A DNA stretch of 64,000 bases from Pectobacterium aroidearum (GTDB taxonomy: Bacteria; Pseudomonadota; Gammaproteobacteria; Enterobacterales; Enterobacteriaceae), in contig NZ_CP166097.1 in the NCBI RefSeq assembly GCF_041228105.1, forward strand, positions 2,170,001 to 2,234,000, given 5' to 3'. Below the pieces are notes generated by a model that was not told where the DNA came from, searched no databases, and saw nothing but the letters and a program-made list of their open reading frames with translations. The position numbers and the translations under genes are program-made. Shown here piece by piece: positions 44,308-54,426 of this stretch (its first letter is position 1; the number at the start of each line of letters is the position of its first letter).

Positions 44308-45081
44308 TTATCTGGCAATAATCAGATCCAGGTTTTTTTCGCTTAATGCGTCCTGACAGGCAGGGGCGATTTCATCATCGGTCACCAGCGCGGTAATATC
44401 TTCACACCCAGCGACGCGATAGCGCGCCAAAGCGGAGATCTTATTAGCGGTCAGCGCGACGATCACTTCGCTGCTGCGGGTGACAAGGCACTTTTTGAAT
44501 TCTGCATCGTCATATTCAAAAACGGTCAATCCTTCGTTGGCGTCAAAGGCACAGCCCCCCAGCAGGCATTGATCGAAATACATCTTCTCTAGCTGTCTGA
44601 GCGTATCGATACCAATTGCGCCGCCGACTTCTTTCTGGATCCGTCCGCCAAGAAAAATCACTTCTACATCCTGATGTTGCATCAGCTCTGTCGCGATAAT
44701 GGGCGAATTACACACGGCGGTAAATTTCAGGCCCAGCGGAAGCTGCTTCGCCACTGCCAGATTGGTGGTGCCAGTGTCAAAGAAGACGCAACTGTTAGGT
44801 TTTATCAGCGGGATAACGGCCTGAGCGATACGATCTTTCTGGACGGCATCGATACTCGCTCGGCTGGCAAAATCGATGGCTTCTGGTGGCATGATGACCG
44901 CACCGCCGTAGACGCGCTTACAGGCACCGGATTGCGCCAGCTCCTTCAGGTCGCGACGTATGGTGTGCTCGGATACGTTCAATTCACGTGAGAGCTGCGT
45001 GCAGACGACTTTGCCTTCCTCGCTGAGGATTTGCCGGATTTTGGCTTGCCGCTGTTCGGGAAAGTCGGTGTAATCGAACAT
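44308..45081 (-). CDS. DeoR/GlpR-family transcriptional regulator
   Basis: Sugar-phosphate-responsive repressor family. The 257 residues have an N-terminal winged helix (about 8-65, VSEHTIRRDLKELAQSGACKR) and a DeoR C-terminal effector domain (about 80-235, FFDTGTTNLAVAKQL; VIFLGGRIQKEVGGAIG). Effector and targets are not known. Neighbours are a convergent HAD phosphatase and a divergent membrane phosphoesterase, so control of sugar-phosphate metabolism is plausible but inferred. Confidence 0.88.
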   Translation of the reverse strand: MFDYTDFPEQRQAKIRQILSEEGKVVCTQLSRELNVSEHTIRRDLKELAQSGACKRVYGGAVIMPPEAIDFASRASIDAVQKDRIAQAVIPLIKPNSCVFFDTGTTNLAVAKQLPLGLKFTAVCNSPIIATELMQHQDVEVIFLGGRIQKEVGGAIGIDTLRQLEKMYFDQCLLGGCAFDANEGLTVFEYDDAEFKKCLVTRSSEVIVALTANKISALARYRVAGCEDITALVTDDEIAPACQDALSEKNLDLIIAR

Positions 45082-45295
45082 AAATGTCCTTTGTTAATCA
45101 CTATCATGCATCACCTGCTGTCAGCGAGCAGGTGCCACTTTTGTCTGGGCTGTGTAACGCATGGAATCGCGCCATGTTAATCCGCCCCTTCCAGTAACAC
45201 AACCTCTCTGCCGCGTTGCTCTGCAATGTGTGCGTCATAGTGTAAAATTTACGCGTTACTATACCGATATCACCGATAAAGAGAGAAAAACATCC

Positions 45296-46426
45296 GTGTT
45301 TCATATCATTACCGGGCTTATCGCCCTCTATGTTATCTGGCGTCTGGTCTGGCGCTTGCGTGTCAGTATATCCGTAAAACGCATACTGGCGGTGCTAGTG
45401 CTGCTGGCGTCACAGCATCATCTGATTACGCGCACGTTTTTTGGCACGATGGCGTCGCCGGAAGTGCCCGCGTTTGTCCTGATGCTTCTGGGCTGGGCGT
45501 TTGGCGCGCTGCTGATAGCCGCATTTCTGCTGTTGGCTATCGATCTTCTTGGCGTAGCGAGTCGTTTTTTATTTCGGCCAGCGGGGAATGTTCTGCTGAA
45601 AAATATGGCGCTGCGTGGTGGCATTGCCGTTGTGGCGATGGGGCTGGCGGCTATCGGCGTGTGGGAGGCGGTGCGTGTTCCTGAGGTTCGTACGGTAGAA
45701 GTTAAACTGAAGCAACTGCCACCCGAATTGGATGGTTTCCGGCTGGTGCAGCTAACCGATTTACATGCCAGTCGTCTGTTACAGCGCCCGTGGATAGCGA
45801 CGGTGGTAGCCCAAACCAATGCGCTTAAGCCCGATCTGACGGTGATTACTGGCGATCTGGCCGATGGCACCGTGAGCGCTCGCCACGAGGATATGGAGCC
45901 GTTGCGTAACCTGACTGCGCCACACGGCGTGTTTGCCATCGTGGGCAACCATGAATATTACGTGGAATATACGCAATGGGTGCAGCGGCTGAACGCGCTG
46001 GGTTTGCGCCTGTTGCTCAATGAACATGTGTCGATCGGGCGCGATAATGCCACGTTTGTACTGGCGGGCATCACCGATCGTACTGCCGCCGATTTTCAAC
46101 AGCCGCTGCCGGATACGGGCGCGGCGCTCAACGGAGTATCGCCAAATAGCGCCGTTGTTCTGCTTAGCCATCGGCCAACGGGGGCGAAAGAAAATGCGCG
46201 TGCCGGGGCGGATTTACAGCTCTCCGGCCATACGCACGGTGGTCAGGTGCTGGGCATGCACTGGGTGACACAGCTGGCGAATGAAGGCTATGTGTCTGGC
46301 AGCTATGACGTGGATGGCATGCATCTGTACGTGAGCAATGGTGCGGGGCTGTGGAATGGCTTTCCGATCCGCTTAGGGAAACGCGCCGAAATTACCCAGT
46401 TCATACTCCGTTCGTCTTCGCTGTAG
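45296..46426 (+). CDS. Membrane-anchored metallophosphoesterase (YkuE/YaeI-like)
   Basis: Calcineurin-like phosphoesterase with an integral membrane N-terminus. I prefer GTG 45296, with GAGAG ten bases upstream, followed by FHIITGLIALYVIW; this gives 376 residues. The frame is open upstream but that stretch is not membrane-like or conserved. About four hydrophobic segments (residues 1-130) are followed by the phosphoesterase domain with metal ligands in LTDLHAS, ITGDLADG, VGNHEYY, LSHRP and SGHTHGGQ. Substrates in this family range from lipid phosphates to nucleotides; none can be assigned. Confidence 0.82.
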   Translation: MFHIITGLIALYVIWRLVWRLRVSISVKRILAVLVLLASQHHLITRTFFGTMASPEVPAFVLMLLGWAFGALLIAAFLLLAIDLLGVASRFLFRPAGNVLLKNMALRGGIAVVAMGLAAIGVWEAVRVPEVRTVEVKLKQLPPELDGFRLVQLTDLHASRLLQRPWIATVVAQTNALKPDLTVITGDLADGTVSARHEDMEPLRNLTAPHGVFAIVGNHEYYVEYTQWVQRLNALGLRLLLNEHVSIGRDNATFVLAGITDRTAADFQQPLPDTGAALNGVSPNSAVVLLSHRPTGAKENARAGADLQLSGHTHGGQVLGMHWVTQLANEGYVSGSYDVDGMHLYVSNGAGLWNGFPIRLGKRAEITQFILRSSSL

Positions 46427-46631
46427 GTTTTTTGGGAATAGCGTCAGCGGCTTCCTCAAAGAGACTGTCATAATGATAAGACGGCTCATTATCGCAAACT
46501 GTGCTATCGGCAAGATTATTGATGCAGATAGGAAAAATGTGCGATTGAGCCGCTTTTCATCAGCTTAAACTATCGCAGAAGTTAGCATATACAATTATAA
46601 ATTATAGGGAGACTCTGGCACTGTCTTGCAT

Positions 46632-46690
46632 CAAGAAGAGGGAATAGGTGAAGTCTCCGTAAGGTTATCGGAGGACGACCCACCTTCTTG
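46632..46690 (+). promoter_or_regulatory. Structured leader element upstream of katG
   Basis: Three nested pairings: outer CAAGAA/TTCTTG, middle GGTG/CACC, inner GTCTCCG/CGGAGGAC with one bulge and a 9-base loop. The element ends 36 bases before the katG start. It has no T run, so it is not a terminator. I do not recognise it as a known RNA family. Confidence 0.5.
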
Positions 46691-46702
46691 CGCAGCGATT
46701 AA

Positions 46703-48904
<2,202 letters not shown>

Positions 48905-48914
48905 CAAGAGGTAA

Positions 48915-48959
48915 GGCTCCCCGTACTGCTGTTCATGCTGCGCGGGGAGCTGCATTTTT
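48915..48959 (+). terminator. Intrinsic terminator of katG
   Basis: GGCTCCCCG and CGGGGAGC form a long GC-rich stem around a roughly 20-base loop, followed by TGCATTTTT. Confidence 0.85.
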
Positions 48960-48977
48960 ACCGCGGCCCTTTGCGGC

Positions 48978-49241
48978 TCACTGCTTTTTGAGATTCAGCA
49001 TAAATTCTTTGAACGGGGCGGCAAATTCCTTAAACAGCGGGTGTTTTCTTTGCTGCATCATGACTTCGCTGAAGAGTTTCAAACCGACGATAAAGGCCTG
49101 AGTCTGTTCTGGCGTCATGTCCATCTTGCCATCAACTTTTTCCAGTATCTTGAACAGGTCATCGTGAATCGAGTATTCAAACGACAGCGTGCGCTGCGGC
49201 TCTGCTTTTTCTTCCACCGTAATCTGATAGACGTTTCCCAT
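48978..49241 (-). CDS. Small DUF3861-like protein
   Basis: 87-residue acidic/basic mixed protein, probably cytosolic (no signal or membrane segment). It starts MGNVYQITVEEKAEPQR and has a central helical part (SIHDDLFKILEKVDGKMDMT) and a Lys-rich end. I connect it to the DUF3861 family from overall pattern only; function is unknown. It is divergent from a marR-type gene, with a perfect operator-like palindrome in between, so it is probably under that regulator's control. Confidence 0.7.
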   Translation of the reverse strand: MGNVYQITVEEKAEPQRTLSFEYSIHDDLFKILEKVDGKMDMTPEQTQAFIVGLKLFSEVMMQQRKHPLFKEFAAPFKEFMLNLKKQ

Positions 49242-49271
49242 CGTAGCCTCGGTAAATTGAACTCATGATAG

Positions 49272-49292
49272 ATAGTTGATAAAATCAACTAT
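49272..49292. promoter_or_regulatory. Operator-like palindrome between the DUF3861-like gene and marR-type gene
   Basis: ATAGTTGAT and ATCAACTAT are perfect 9-base arms with a 3-base centre. A second, partial copy (TTGATTGAGTCAA) lies at about 49304-49316. The size and AT-rich sequence suit a MarR-family dimer, suggesting autoregulation and control of both genes. Confidence 0.7.
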
Positions 49293-49322
49293 ATGATCAT
49301 TGGTTGATTGAGTCAATAAAAC

Positions 49323-49736
49323 ATGATGAAAGCTCTTTTTGCCTTACTGGAAAGCTATAAGGCACAGATGCAGGAACAGATGAAAGCACACGACATTAGT
49401 CTGGATGTGGTGCATATCCGGCTATGTAAGATCATCGCGATGGAAGGGCGCATTACGCCTCAGTTGCTGGCGAAAACGGTGGGGCGAGATAAGGCGCAGA
49501 TCACCCGCATGGTCGCGGAGCTGGTCAAACGCGATTATGTCCGCAAGATCGATAACCCGGATGATGGCCGCAGCGTGTGGCTCAGTCTGTCCGATAAGGG
49601 CGTCGCGTTTACGCAGGTTTTTCTGCATCAGGAAAAACAGATTGAGGCGCAGATGCTTCAGGTACTGTCACCTGAGGAACAGGCCACGTTCAGCGCGCTG
49701 CTGGAAAAAATAGCGGAGAACCGTTCTGCACGCTAA
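49323..49736 (+). CDS. MarR-family transcriptional regulator
   Basis: 137-residue winged-helix repressor or activator. The DNA-binding region is at about 45-105 (ITPQLLAKTVGRDKAQITRMVAELVKRDYVRKI with the wing DDGRSVWLSLSDKG), flanked by the dimerisation helices at both ends. Only one cysteine is visible (RLCKIIA, about 39), so a thiol switch of the OhrR kind is possible but not shown. It starts at an ATG doublet and is divergent from the DUF3861-like gene. Confidence 0.88.
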   Translation: MMKALFALLESYKAQMQEQMKAHDISLDVVHIRLCKIIAMEGRITPQLLAKTVGRDKAQITRMVAELVKRDYVRKIDNPDDGRSVWLSLSDKGVAFTQVFLHQEKQIEAQMLQVLSPEEQATFSALLEKIAENRSAR

Positions 49737-49791
49737 GCCCCATGCCCGCTAACCCTCACTGCACTGCCGTGAAGCGCACTCGCTGTGCTAC

Positions 49792-49808
49792 TGCACCGAG
49801 ATGGCGCG
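49792..49808 (+). promoter_or_regulatory. Candidate NtrC enhancer site of the guanidine operon
   Basis: TGCACCGAGATGGCGCG fits the NtrC pattern TGCACC-N5-GGTGCA with two mismatches in the right half and correct 17-base size. It is centred about 100 bases before the predicted sigma-54 start, the usual enhancer distance. A weaker candidate (AGCGCACTCGCTGTGCT, 49773-49789) lies next to it. Confidence 0.6.
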
Positions 49809-49872
49809 AGAGCGGCGCACTTCTCCCTATCATTCTCCCTATAAACCACCGCAGTACCGGAATTTTCGGTGC

Positions 49873-49888
49873 TGGCACGCATTTTGCT
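49873..49888 (+). promoter_or_regulatory. Sigma-54 (RpoN) promoter of the guanidine operon
   Basis: TGGCACGCATTTTGCT matches the -24/-12 consensus TGGCACR-N4-TTGCW at all positions, with GG and GC ten bases apart. Transcription should start near 49899, about 40 bases before the riboswitch. Together with the NtrC-like site this predicts induction in nitrogen limitation. Confidence 0.85.
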
Positions 49889-49938
49889 CTTATCTATTCG
49901 GGACAGCACCACATAGGGCGCTGAACAACCTGAATAGC

Positions 49939-50034
49939 TGGCTAGGGTTCCGATCCATGCAATATGGATGTCTGGTCCGAGAGCTGGCGACCTCCAGTTG
50001 AGGTTACACGGCGGGACAAAAGCCCGGGAGACAG
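49939..50034 (+). ncRNA. Guanidine-I riboswitch (ykkC type)
   Basis: The hallmark blocks occur in order: GGCTAGGGTTCCGATCC, a small ATCCAT/ATGGAT hairpin, GTCTGGTCCGAGAGCTGG with CCAG closing a second arm, then ACGGCGGGACAAAAGCCCG followed by GGAGA. These match the ykkC class I guanidine riboswitch. The 3' end overlaps the arm of a terminator, so guanidine binding should free transcription into the operon. It lies just before an ABC importer and carboxylase operon of the class known to be guanidine-induced. Confidence 0.94.
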
Positions 50035-50071
50035 CAACACCCATGGTGTCGCGCTGTTCCCGCTTTTTTCC
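50024..50071 (+). terminator. Expression-platform terminator of the guanidine-I riboswitch
   Basis: GGGAGACAGC pairs with GCTGTTCCC around an inner ACACC/GGTGT hairpin, followed by six T. Its 5' arm uses the CCCGGGAGA segment of the riboswitch, so the ligand-bound fold and the terminator exclude each other: a transcriptional ON switch. Confidence 0.88.
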
Positions 50072-50091
50072 TACTCAACCGGAGGTCTGGC

Positions 50092-51150
50092 ATGAACCTA
50101 TCTCGTTTACTGGGCGTTTGCGTCCTCAGTCTCTCAGCCTTGCTGAGCTTCCCTTCTCAGGCGGCGCCTAAAACGCAATTCAATGTGTGCTGGACTATCT
50201 ACGCCGGATGGATGCCGTGGGGATTCATCGGCACGCAAGGTATTATTGATAAATGGGCCGACAAGTACGGCATCAAGATTAAGGTCACCCAGCTCAACGA
50301 CTACGTCGAGTCGATCAACCAATACACCGCCGGACAATTTGACGGCTGTACGATGACCAACATGGATGCGCTGACTATTCCTGCCGCGGGCGGTGTGGAT
50401 ACCACGGCGCTGCTGCTCGGCAGTTTCTCCGCAGGCAACGACGGTATTGTGCTCAAAGGCAAAGGGAAAACGCTGAGCGATTTGCGTGGGATGAAGGTCA
50501 ATCTGCCTGAACTCTCGGTCTCGCATTACCTGCTGGTGCGCGGTCTGGAAACCGCTGGCTTGAGAGAACGGGATGTCACGGTCGTCAACACGTCGGATGC
50601 CGATATTGTCGCCGCCTTCGCTACCCGCAGCGTGCAGGCGGCTGTCGCCTGGAACCCACAGCTTTCTGCAATCAAAAGCCAGCCGGACACCACGGAAGTC
50701 TTTCAGTCCGGTCAGATCCCCGGTGAGCTGATCGACATGATGGTCGTGAACACGCAGACGCTACAGGACAATCCGGCGTTGGGCAAAGCGCTGGCTGGTG
50801 CCTGGTTTGAAATGATGGCGCTAATGAAAGCGGGCGACAAACCGGCGCTGGAGTCAATGGCTGCTGCTTCCGGCACCGACTTGGCCGGCTATCAGGCCCA
50901 GTTAAAAACCACCCATCTGTTTTATTCCGCGCAGGACAATCTGGCGTTTCTGACCAGTTCGGATCTTCCTAACACCATGAAGCGCGTCGCGGATTTCTCC
51001 TTCGATAAAGGGCTGCTTGGCGCAGGCGCACAGAGTGCAGATTTTATCGGCATGACATTCCCCGGACAGGTCACACAGGGTGACCGTGCCAATGTGAAAC
51101 TGCGCTTTGACGACACTTTCGTGCGTCTGGCCGCAGAGCACAAACTCTGA
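50092..51150 (+). CDS. ABC transporter periplasmic binding protein of the guanidine operon
   Basis: Substrate-binding component for import. The 352-residue precursor has a signal peptide (to about SQAAPK, residue 26) and an NMT1/ThiY/SsuA-like fold (about 30-330) with TIYAGWMPWGFIGTQG near the binding cleft. Such proteins next to urea-carboxylase genes were called urea-carboxylase-related transporters; the upstream guanidine riboswitch makes guanidine or a derivative the more likely cargo. The ribosome binding site GGAGG is clear. First gene of a six-to-seven-gene operon. Confidence 0.88.
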   Translation: MNLSRLLGVCVLSLSALLSFPSQAAPKTQFNVCWTIYAGWMPWGFIGTQGIIDKWADKYGIKIKVTQLNDYVESINQYTAGQFDGCTMTNMDALTIPAAGGVDTTALLLGSFSAGNDGIVLKGKGKTLSDLRGMKVNLPELSVSHYLLVRGLETAGLRERDVTVVNTSDADIVAAFATRSVQAAVAWNPQLSAIKSQPDTTEVFQSGQIPGELIDMMVVNTQTLQDNPALGKALAGAWFEMMALMKAGDKPALESMAAASGTDLAGYQAQLKTTHLFYSAQDNLAFLTSSDLPNTMKRVADFSFDKGLLGAGAQSADFIGMTFPGQVTQGDRANVKLRFDDTFVRLAAEHKL

Positions 51151-51173
51151 TCCCACAGACTGGAGAAACTACC

Positions 51174-51989
51174 GTGCGCTTGATCAATCGCTCACCCAGC
51201 CGGGGCGGACGACTGTTGCTGGTTCTGCTGCCGTTTGTCGTGCTGCTGGTGCTGTACCTCGTTGGGTCGGCGCTGCGGCTGGAGGCTAACCCGAATGACA
51301 AACTCCTGCCGAGTCTCGGGCAAATGGCCGAGGCGATGCAGCGCATGGCATTGACCGAGGACAAACGCAGCGGTGACTACCTGTTCTGGCTGGATACGCA
51401 GGCCAGTCTGGTGCGCCTCGCGCTGGGGCTGGGGATCGCCAGCCTGTTGAGCCTGCTGTTCGGGATTGCGGCAGGGGCTTTCCCGCTCTTTCGCGCGTCG
51501 CTCTCGCCGTTGATGACCGTATTGTCGATGATCCCGCCGCTGGCGATTTTACCCATCCTTTTTATCGTCTTTGGCTTAGATGAACTTTCGAAAGTGATGC
51601 TGATCGTCATTGGCGTTACGCCGATGCTAGCGCGCGATCTCGAACAGCGCGCCCGCAACATACCGCAGGAAACGTTGATTAAAGCTCAGACATTAGGTGC
51701 GAACAGTTGGGTGGTGGTTCTGCGTGTCATTCTGCCGCAACTGCTGTCGCGGCTGCTGATTTCACTGCGGCTGTTGCTGGGCGCTGCGTGGCTATTCCTG
51801 ATTTCTGCCGAAGCGATTTCAGCAACGGCCGGGCTGGGTTACCGCATCTTTCTGGTACGACGCTACATGGCGATGGATGTGATTCTGCCGTATGTCGTAT
51901 GGATCACGCTGCTGGCATGGCTCATGGATATGGCGCTGCGCTGGCTGCATCGCCGCTGGTTCCCGTGGTCAGAGGAAAGCAAAGCATGA
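51174..51989 (+). CDS. ABC transporter permease of the guanidine operon
   Basis: Inner-membrane channel subunit of the SsuC/TauC type. It starts with GTG 51174 after GGAGAAA and gives 271 residues with about six membrane segments. The EAA-like loop LIKAQTLGANSWVVVLRVILPQ, which docks the ATPase, is at about 162-183. The stop codon overlaps the next start (ATGA). Confidence 0.9.
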   Translation: MRLINRSPSRGGRLLLVLLPFVVLLVLYLVGSALRLEANPNDKLLPSLGQMAEAMQRMALTEDKRSGDYLFWLDTQASLVRLALGLGIASLLSLLFGIAAGAFPLFRASLSPLMTVLSMIPPLAILPILFIVFGLDELSKVMLIVIGVTPMLARDLEQRARNIPQETLIKAQTLGANSWVVVLRVILPQLLSRLLISLRLLLGAAWLFLISAEAISATAGLGYRIFLVRRYMAMDVILPYVVWITLLAWLMDMALRWLHRRWFPWSEESKA

Positions 51990-52777
51990 GTTTTATCGAA
52001 ATCGATAACATTTGGCAGGAATACGGCGACCACGTGGTGCTGGAACGGCTTAACCTGAACGTTGAGGAAGGGGCGTTCTGCACGATGGTCGGGGCATCCG
52101 GCTGCGGTAAATCCACCTTTCTGCGCCTGCTACTGGGACAGGAAACGCCCAGCCGTGGCGAAGTTCGGCTTGAAGGGAAGCCGCTGCCCGCAGAACCGGA
52201 TGCCAGCCGCGGCGTGGTGTTTCAGCGCTATTCGGTTTTCCCACATTTGACCGTGCTGGAAAACGTGGTGATAGGGTTGGAAATCCCGCGTTCCCCCTGG
52301 CTTGGCAGGTTATTCGGGCAACATAAGCAAGCGGCAAGAGATCGCGCCGCGCGGATGCTGGAGCGCGTCGGGCTTGGACACGCCATGCATAAATACCCCA
52401 ACCAGCTTTCCGGCGGCATGCAGCAACGGCTTGCGATTGCACAGGCGTTTATTGTCCAGCCTCGCATCCTGCTGCTCGATGAGCCGTTTGGCGCGCTGGA
52501 TCCCGGTATTCGCGGCGATATGCACACGCTGCTGTTGGAGCTGTGGCGGGAAACCCGCTTAACGGTTTTTATGGTCACCCACGATTTGCCGGAAGGTTTC
52601 CACCTCGGTACGCGTTTGCTGGTGTTCGACAAAGTCCGTGTCGATCCGCATGCGCCGGAAGCCTATGGCGCACGCATTACCTATGACATCCCGCTTAATC
52701 AGGAGCGTCTCGCTACGCGTCAGCGTGCGCTTACGCCAGTGCCTCCCGTGGTCAGTGCGGCGATATCCCCCCTTTAA
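51986..52777 (+). CDS. ABC transporter ATP-binding protein of the guanidine operon
   Basis: Energises the importer. The ATG at 51986 overlaps the permease stop and gives 263 residues; the longer open frame upstream lies inside the permease and is not coding. Walker A is GASGCGKST, the Q-loop region GVVFQRYSVFPHLTV, signature LSGGMQQRLAIAQAF and Walker B ILLLDEPFGALD. Closest family type is SsuB/TauB. Confidence 0.91.
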   Translation: MSFIEIDNIWQEYGDHVVLERLNLNVEEGAFCTMVGASGCGKSTFLRLLLGQETPSRGEVRLEGKPLPAEPDASRGVVFQRYSVFPHLTVLENVVIGLEIPRSPWLGRLFGQHKQAARDRAARMLERVGLGHAMHKYPNQLSGGMQQRLAIAQAFIVQPRILLLDEPFGALDPGIRGDMHTLLLELWRETRLTVFMVTHDLPEGFHLGTRLLVFDKVRVDPHAPEAYGARITYDIPLNQERLATRQRALTPVPPVVSAAISPL

Positions 52778-52790
52778 GGAGCTTTCTGTG

Positions 52791-53537
52791 ATGACAGAGA
52801 TACAGACATCGACAAACACATCGACAGGCCGAACCCCATTTGATGAAGAAGTCATTCCGGGCGGAGGACATACCTCTTTCATTCTCAAGCGCGGACAGAT
52901 TCTGCGCATCGAAGATGTTGAAGGCGGCGGCAATGTTGGCCTGCTGTTGTTCAATGCGCACCAGACCAGCGAACGCCTGAACCTACCGGATACCCTGAAA
53001 GGGCAACATACCGCCAGGCTGACGGTCGGGCACTGTCTCTATTCCGATATGGGGCGCGTGCTGGCGGCGATCGTTACCGATACGTGCGGCTGGCACGACA
53101 GCTTTGGCGGCGTGCTCAATGCGCAGGAAGTACAGGAGAAATACGGGCAAGGGCGTTATCAGGAACGGCGCAACGACTTTTTCCGTAACGGCATGGATAA
53201 CCTGTTGGTCGAGATGGGGAAATGGAACCTCAATCTGCAAGATCTGCTGATGACGATCAACCTGTTCAGCAAAGTCACCGTGGATGAGCAAGGGCAATTT
53301 CATTTTCACGCCAATTATGCTCAGGCGGGGGACTACATCGAGCTGTATGCGCCGATGGATACGCTGGTGGTGCTGACCGCCTTGCAACACCCGATGGATC
53401 CTCATCCGACTTATGCGCCGCGCCCGATTGCGCTTACCTGGAGCCGAGCGGAAGGCGAAGATGTTGCCGCGTACTGCCGTGCGTTCCGTGAGGAAAATGC
53501 ACGTGCGTTTCACAATACCGAACGCTTTTATCTGTAA
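52791..53537 (+). CDS. Urea-carboxylase-associated protein 1 (carboxyguanidine deiminase-type subunit)
   Basis: DUF1989-family protein (UAAP1). The ATG at 52791 has AAGGAG nine bases upstream; 248 residues, beginning [20 protein letters not shown]. Conserved-looking segments are [25 protein letters not shown] and [14 protein letters not shown], which likely form the metal and substrate site. In the guanidine pathway the two UAAP subunits form a heteromeric deiminase that turns carboxyguanidine into allophanate; that role is assigned from family knowledge and the guanidine riboswitch. UAAP2 follows after 11 bases. Confidence 0.88.
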   Translation: MTEIQTSTNTSTGRTPFDEEVIPGGGHTSFILKRGQILRIEDVEGGGNVGLLLFNAHQTSERLNLPDTLKGQHTARLTVGHCLYSDMGRVLAAIVTDTCGWHDSFGGVLNAQEVQEKYGQGRYQERRNDFFRNGMDNLLVEMGKWNLNLQDLLMTINLFSKVTVDEQGQFHFHANYAQAGDYIELYAPMDTLVVLTALQHPMDPHPTYAPRPIALTWSRAEGEDVAAYCRAFREENARAFHNTERFYL

Positions 53538-53548
53538 GGAGGCCGGAC

Positions 53549-54184
53549 ATGACGTTAATTGCCAGCAATAAAACGCCTGAGGAGGCGGTATTCCGCCATG
53601 TGATTCCTGCCGGAGAACCCTATCTGTTTGAGGTGAAACAGGGACAGACGCTGCGACTGCTGGATTTGGAAGGCAATCAGGCGGTGGATACCTTGTTCTA
53701 TCGCGTCGGTGACCCGCGCGAACGCTACGATCCACAACGTACGCTGCGACGCCAGAATAGCGTCTATCTGACGACGGGCAGCGTGCTGTATTCCAACCTT
53801 GGAAATCCGCTGCTGACGATTGTCGCCGACACCTGCGGCCGCCATGACACGCTGGGCGGTGCCTGTGCGCAGGAAAGCAATACCGTGCGCTATGCGCTCG
53901 ACCGACGCTACATGCATAGCTGTCGCGACAATTTTCTCTGCGCCTGTCTGCACGATGGCCGCCTGAATAAAAAGGACATTGGCGCGAACATCAATTTCTT
54001 TATGAATGTGCCGGTGACGGCGGAAGGCGGGTTGACCTTTGAGGACGGCATTTCTGCACTGGGGAAATACGTGGAAATGCGCGCTGAAACGGATGTCATC
54101 GTGCTGATCTCCAACTGTCCGCAGTTGAATAACCCGTGCAACGGCTGGAACCCAACGCCAGCGGAGGTGCTGGTATGGAACTGA
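53549..54184 (+). CDS. Urea-carboxylase-associated protein 2 (carboxyguanidine deiminase-type subunit)
   Basis: Second DUF1989-family subunit (UAAP2), 211 residues, start after AAGGAGG. The pattern parallels UAAP1: [38 protein letters not shown] and [11 protein letters not shown], with Cys and His residues suited to metal binding. It presumably pairs with UAAP1 as deiminase. Its last ten bases overlap the start of a 46-residue ORF. Confidence 0.88.
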   Translation: MTLIASNKTPEEAVFRHVIPAGEPYLFEVKQGQTLRLLDLEGNQAVDTLFYRVGDPRERYDPQRTLRRQNSVYLTTGSVLYSNLGNPLLTIVADTCGRHDTLGGACAQESNTVRYALDRRYMHSCRDNFLCACLHDGRLNKKDIGANINFFMNVPVTAEGGLTFEDGISALGKYVEMRAETDVIVLISNCPQLNNPCNGWNPTPAEVLVWN

Positions 54185-54315
54185 CGACGGATCGCGGCGG
54201 TGAAAAACCTACGCGCTGGCAGCGAGTGAAAATGTGGCTGGTGAGCGCGCTGGAGGCAAGGGCAAACCGGTATTTTCTGCCGTCGACGAGCCGTTCTCAG
54301 TCTGACAAAACCTGA
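54175..54315 (+). CDS. Small 46-residue ORF between the deiminase and carboxylase genes
   Basis: The ATG is preceded by GGAGGT at seven bases and overlaps the end of the UAAP2 gene, as in translational coupling. The product starts [19 protein letters not shown], with an amphipathic basic helix at about 14-33 ([20 protein letters not shown]) and a Ser/Lys-rich tail; there is no signal peptide and no full membrane span. I do not recognise it. Good ribosome binding site, operon position and proper spacing argue that it is real; homology evidence is missing. It could be an assembly or membrane-tethering peptide, but that is speculation. Confidence 0.55.
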   Translation: MELTTDRGGEKPTRWQRVKMWLVSALEARANRYFLPSTSRSQSDKT

Positions 54316-54426
54316 TGATTTCGGTGTGGTAGCACGCCTCTACATCCTTTGACCGTTACCGTGATGGACGACCATCATGCGGATCGCATTCTGGCGGGAC
54401 GACCTGCCCTTGCATGAGTCTAGCGT

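Noticed and set aside
51707..52777. Long version of the guanidine-operon ATPase
   Set aside because: The extra 93 codons lie within the permease gene and lack any ATPase homology; ATG 51986 couples to the permease stop.
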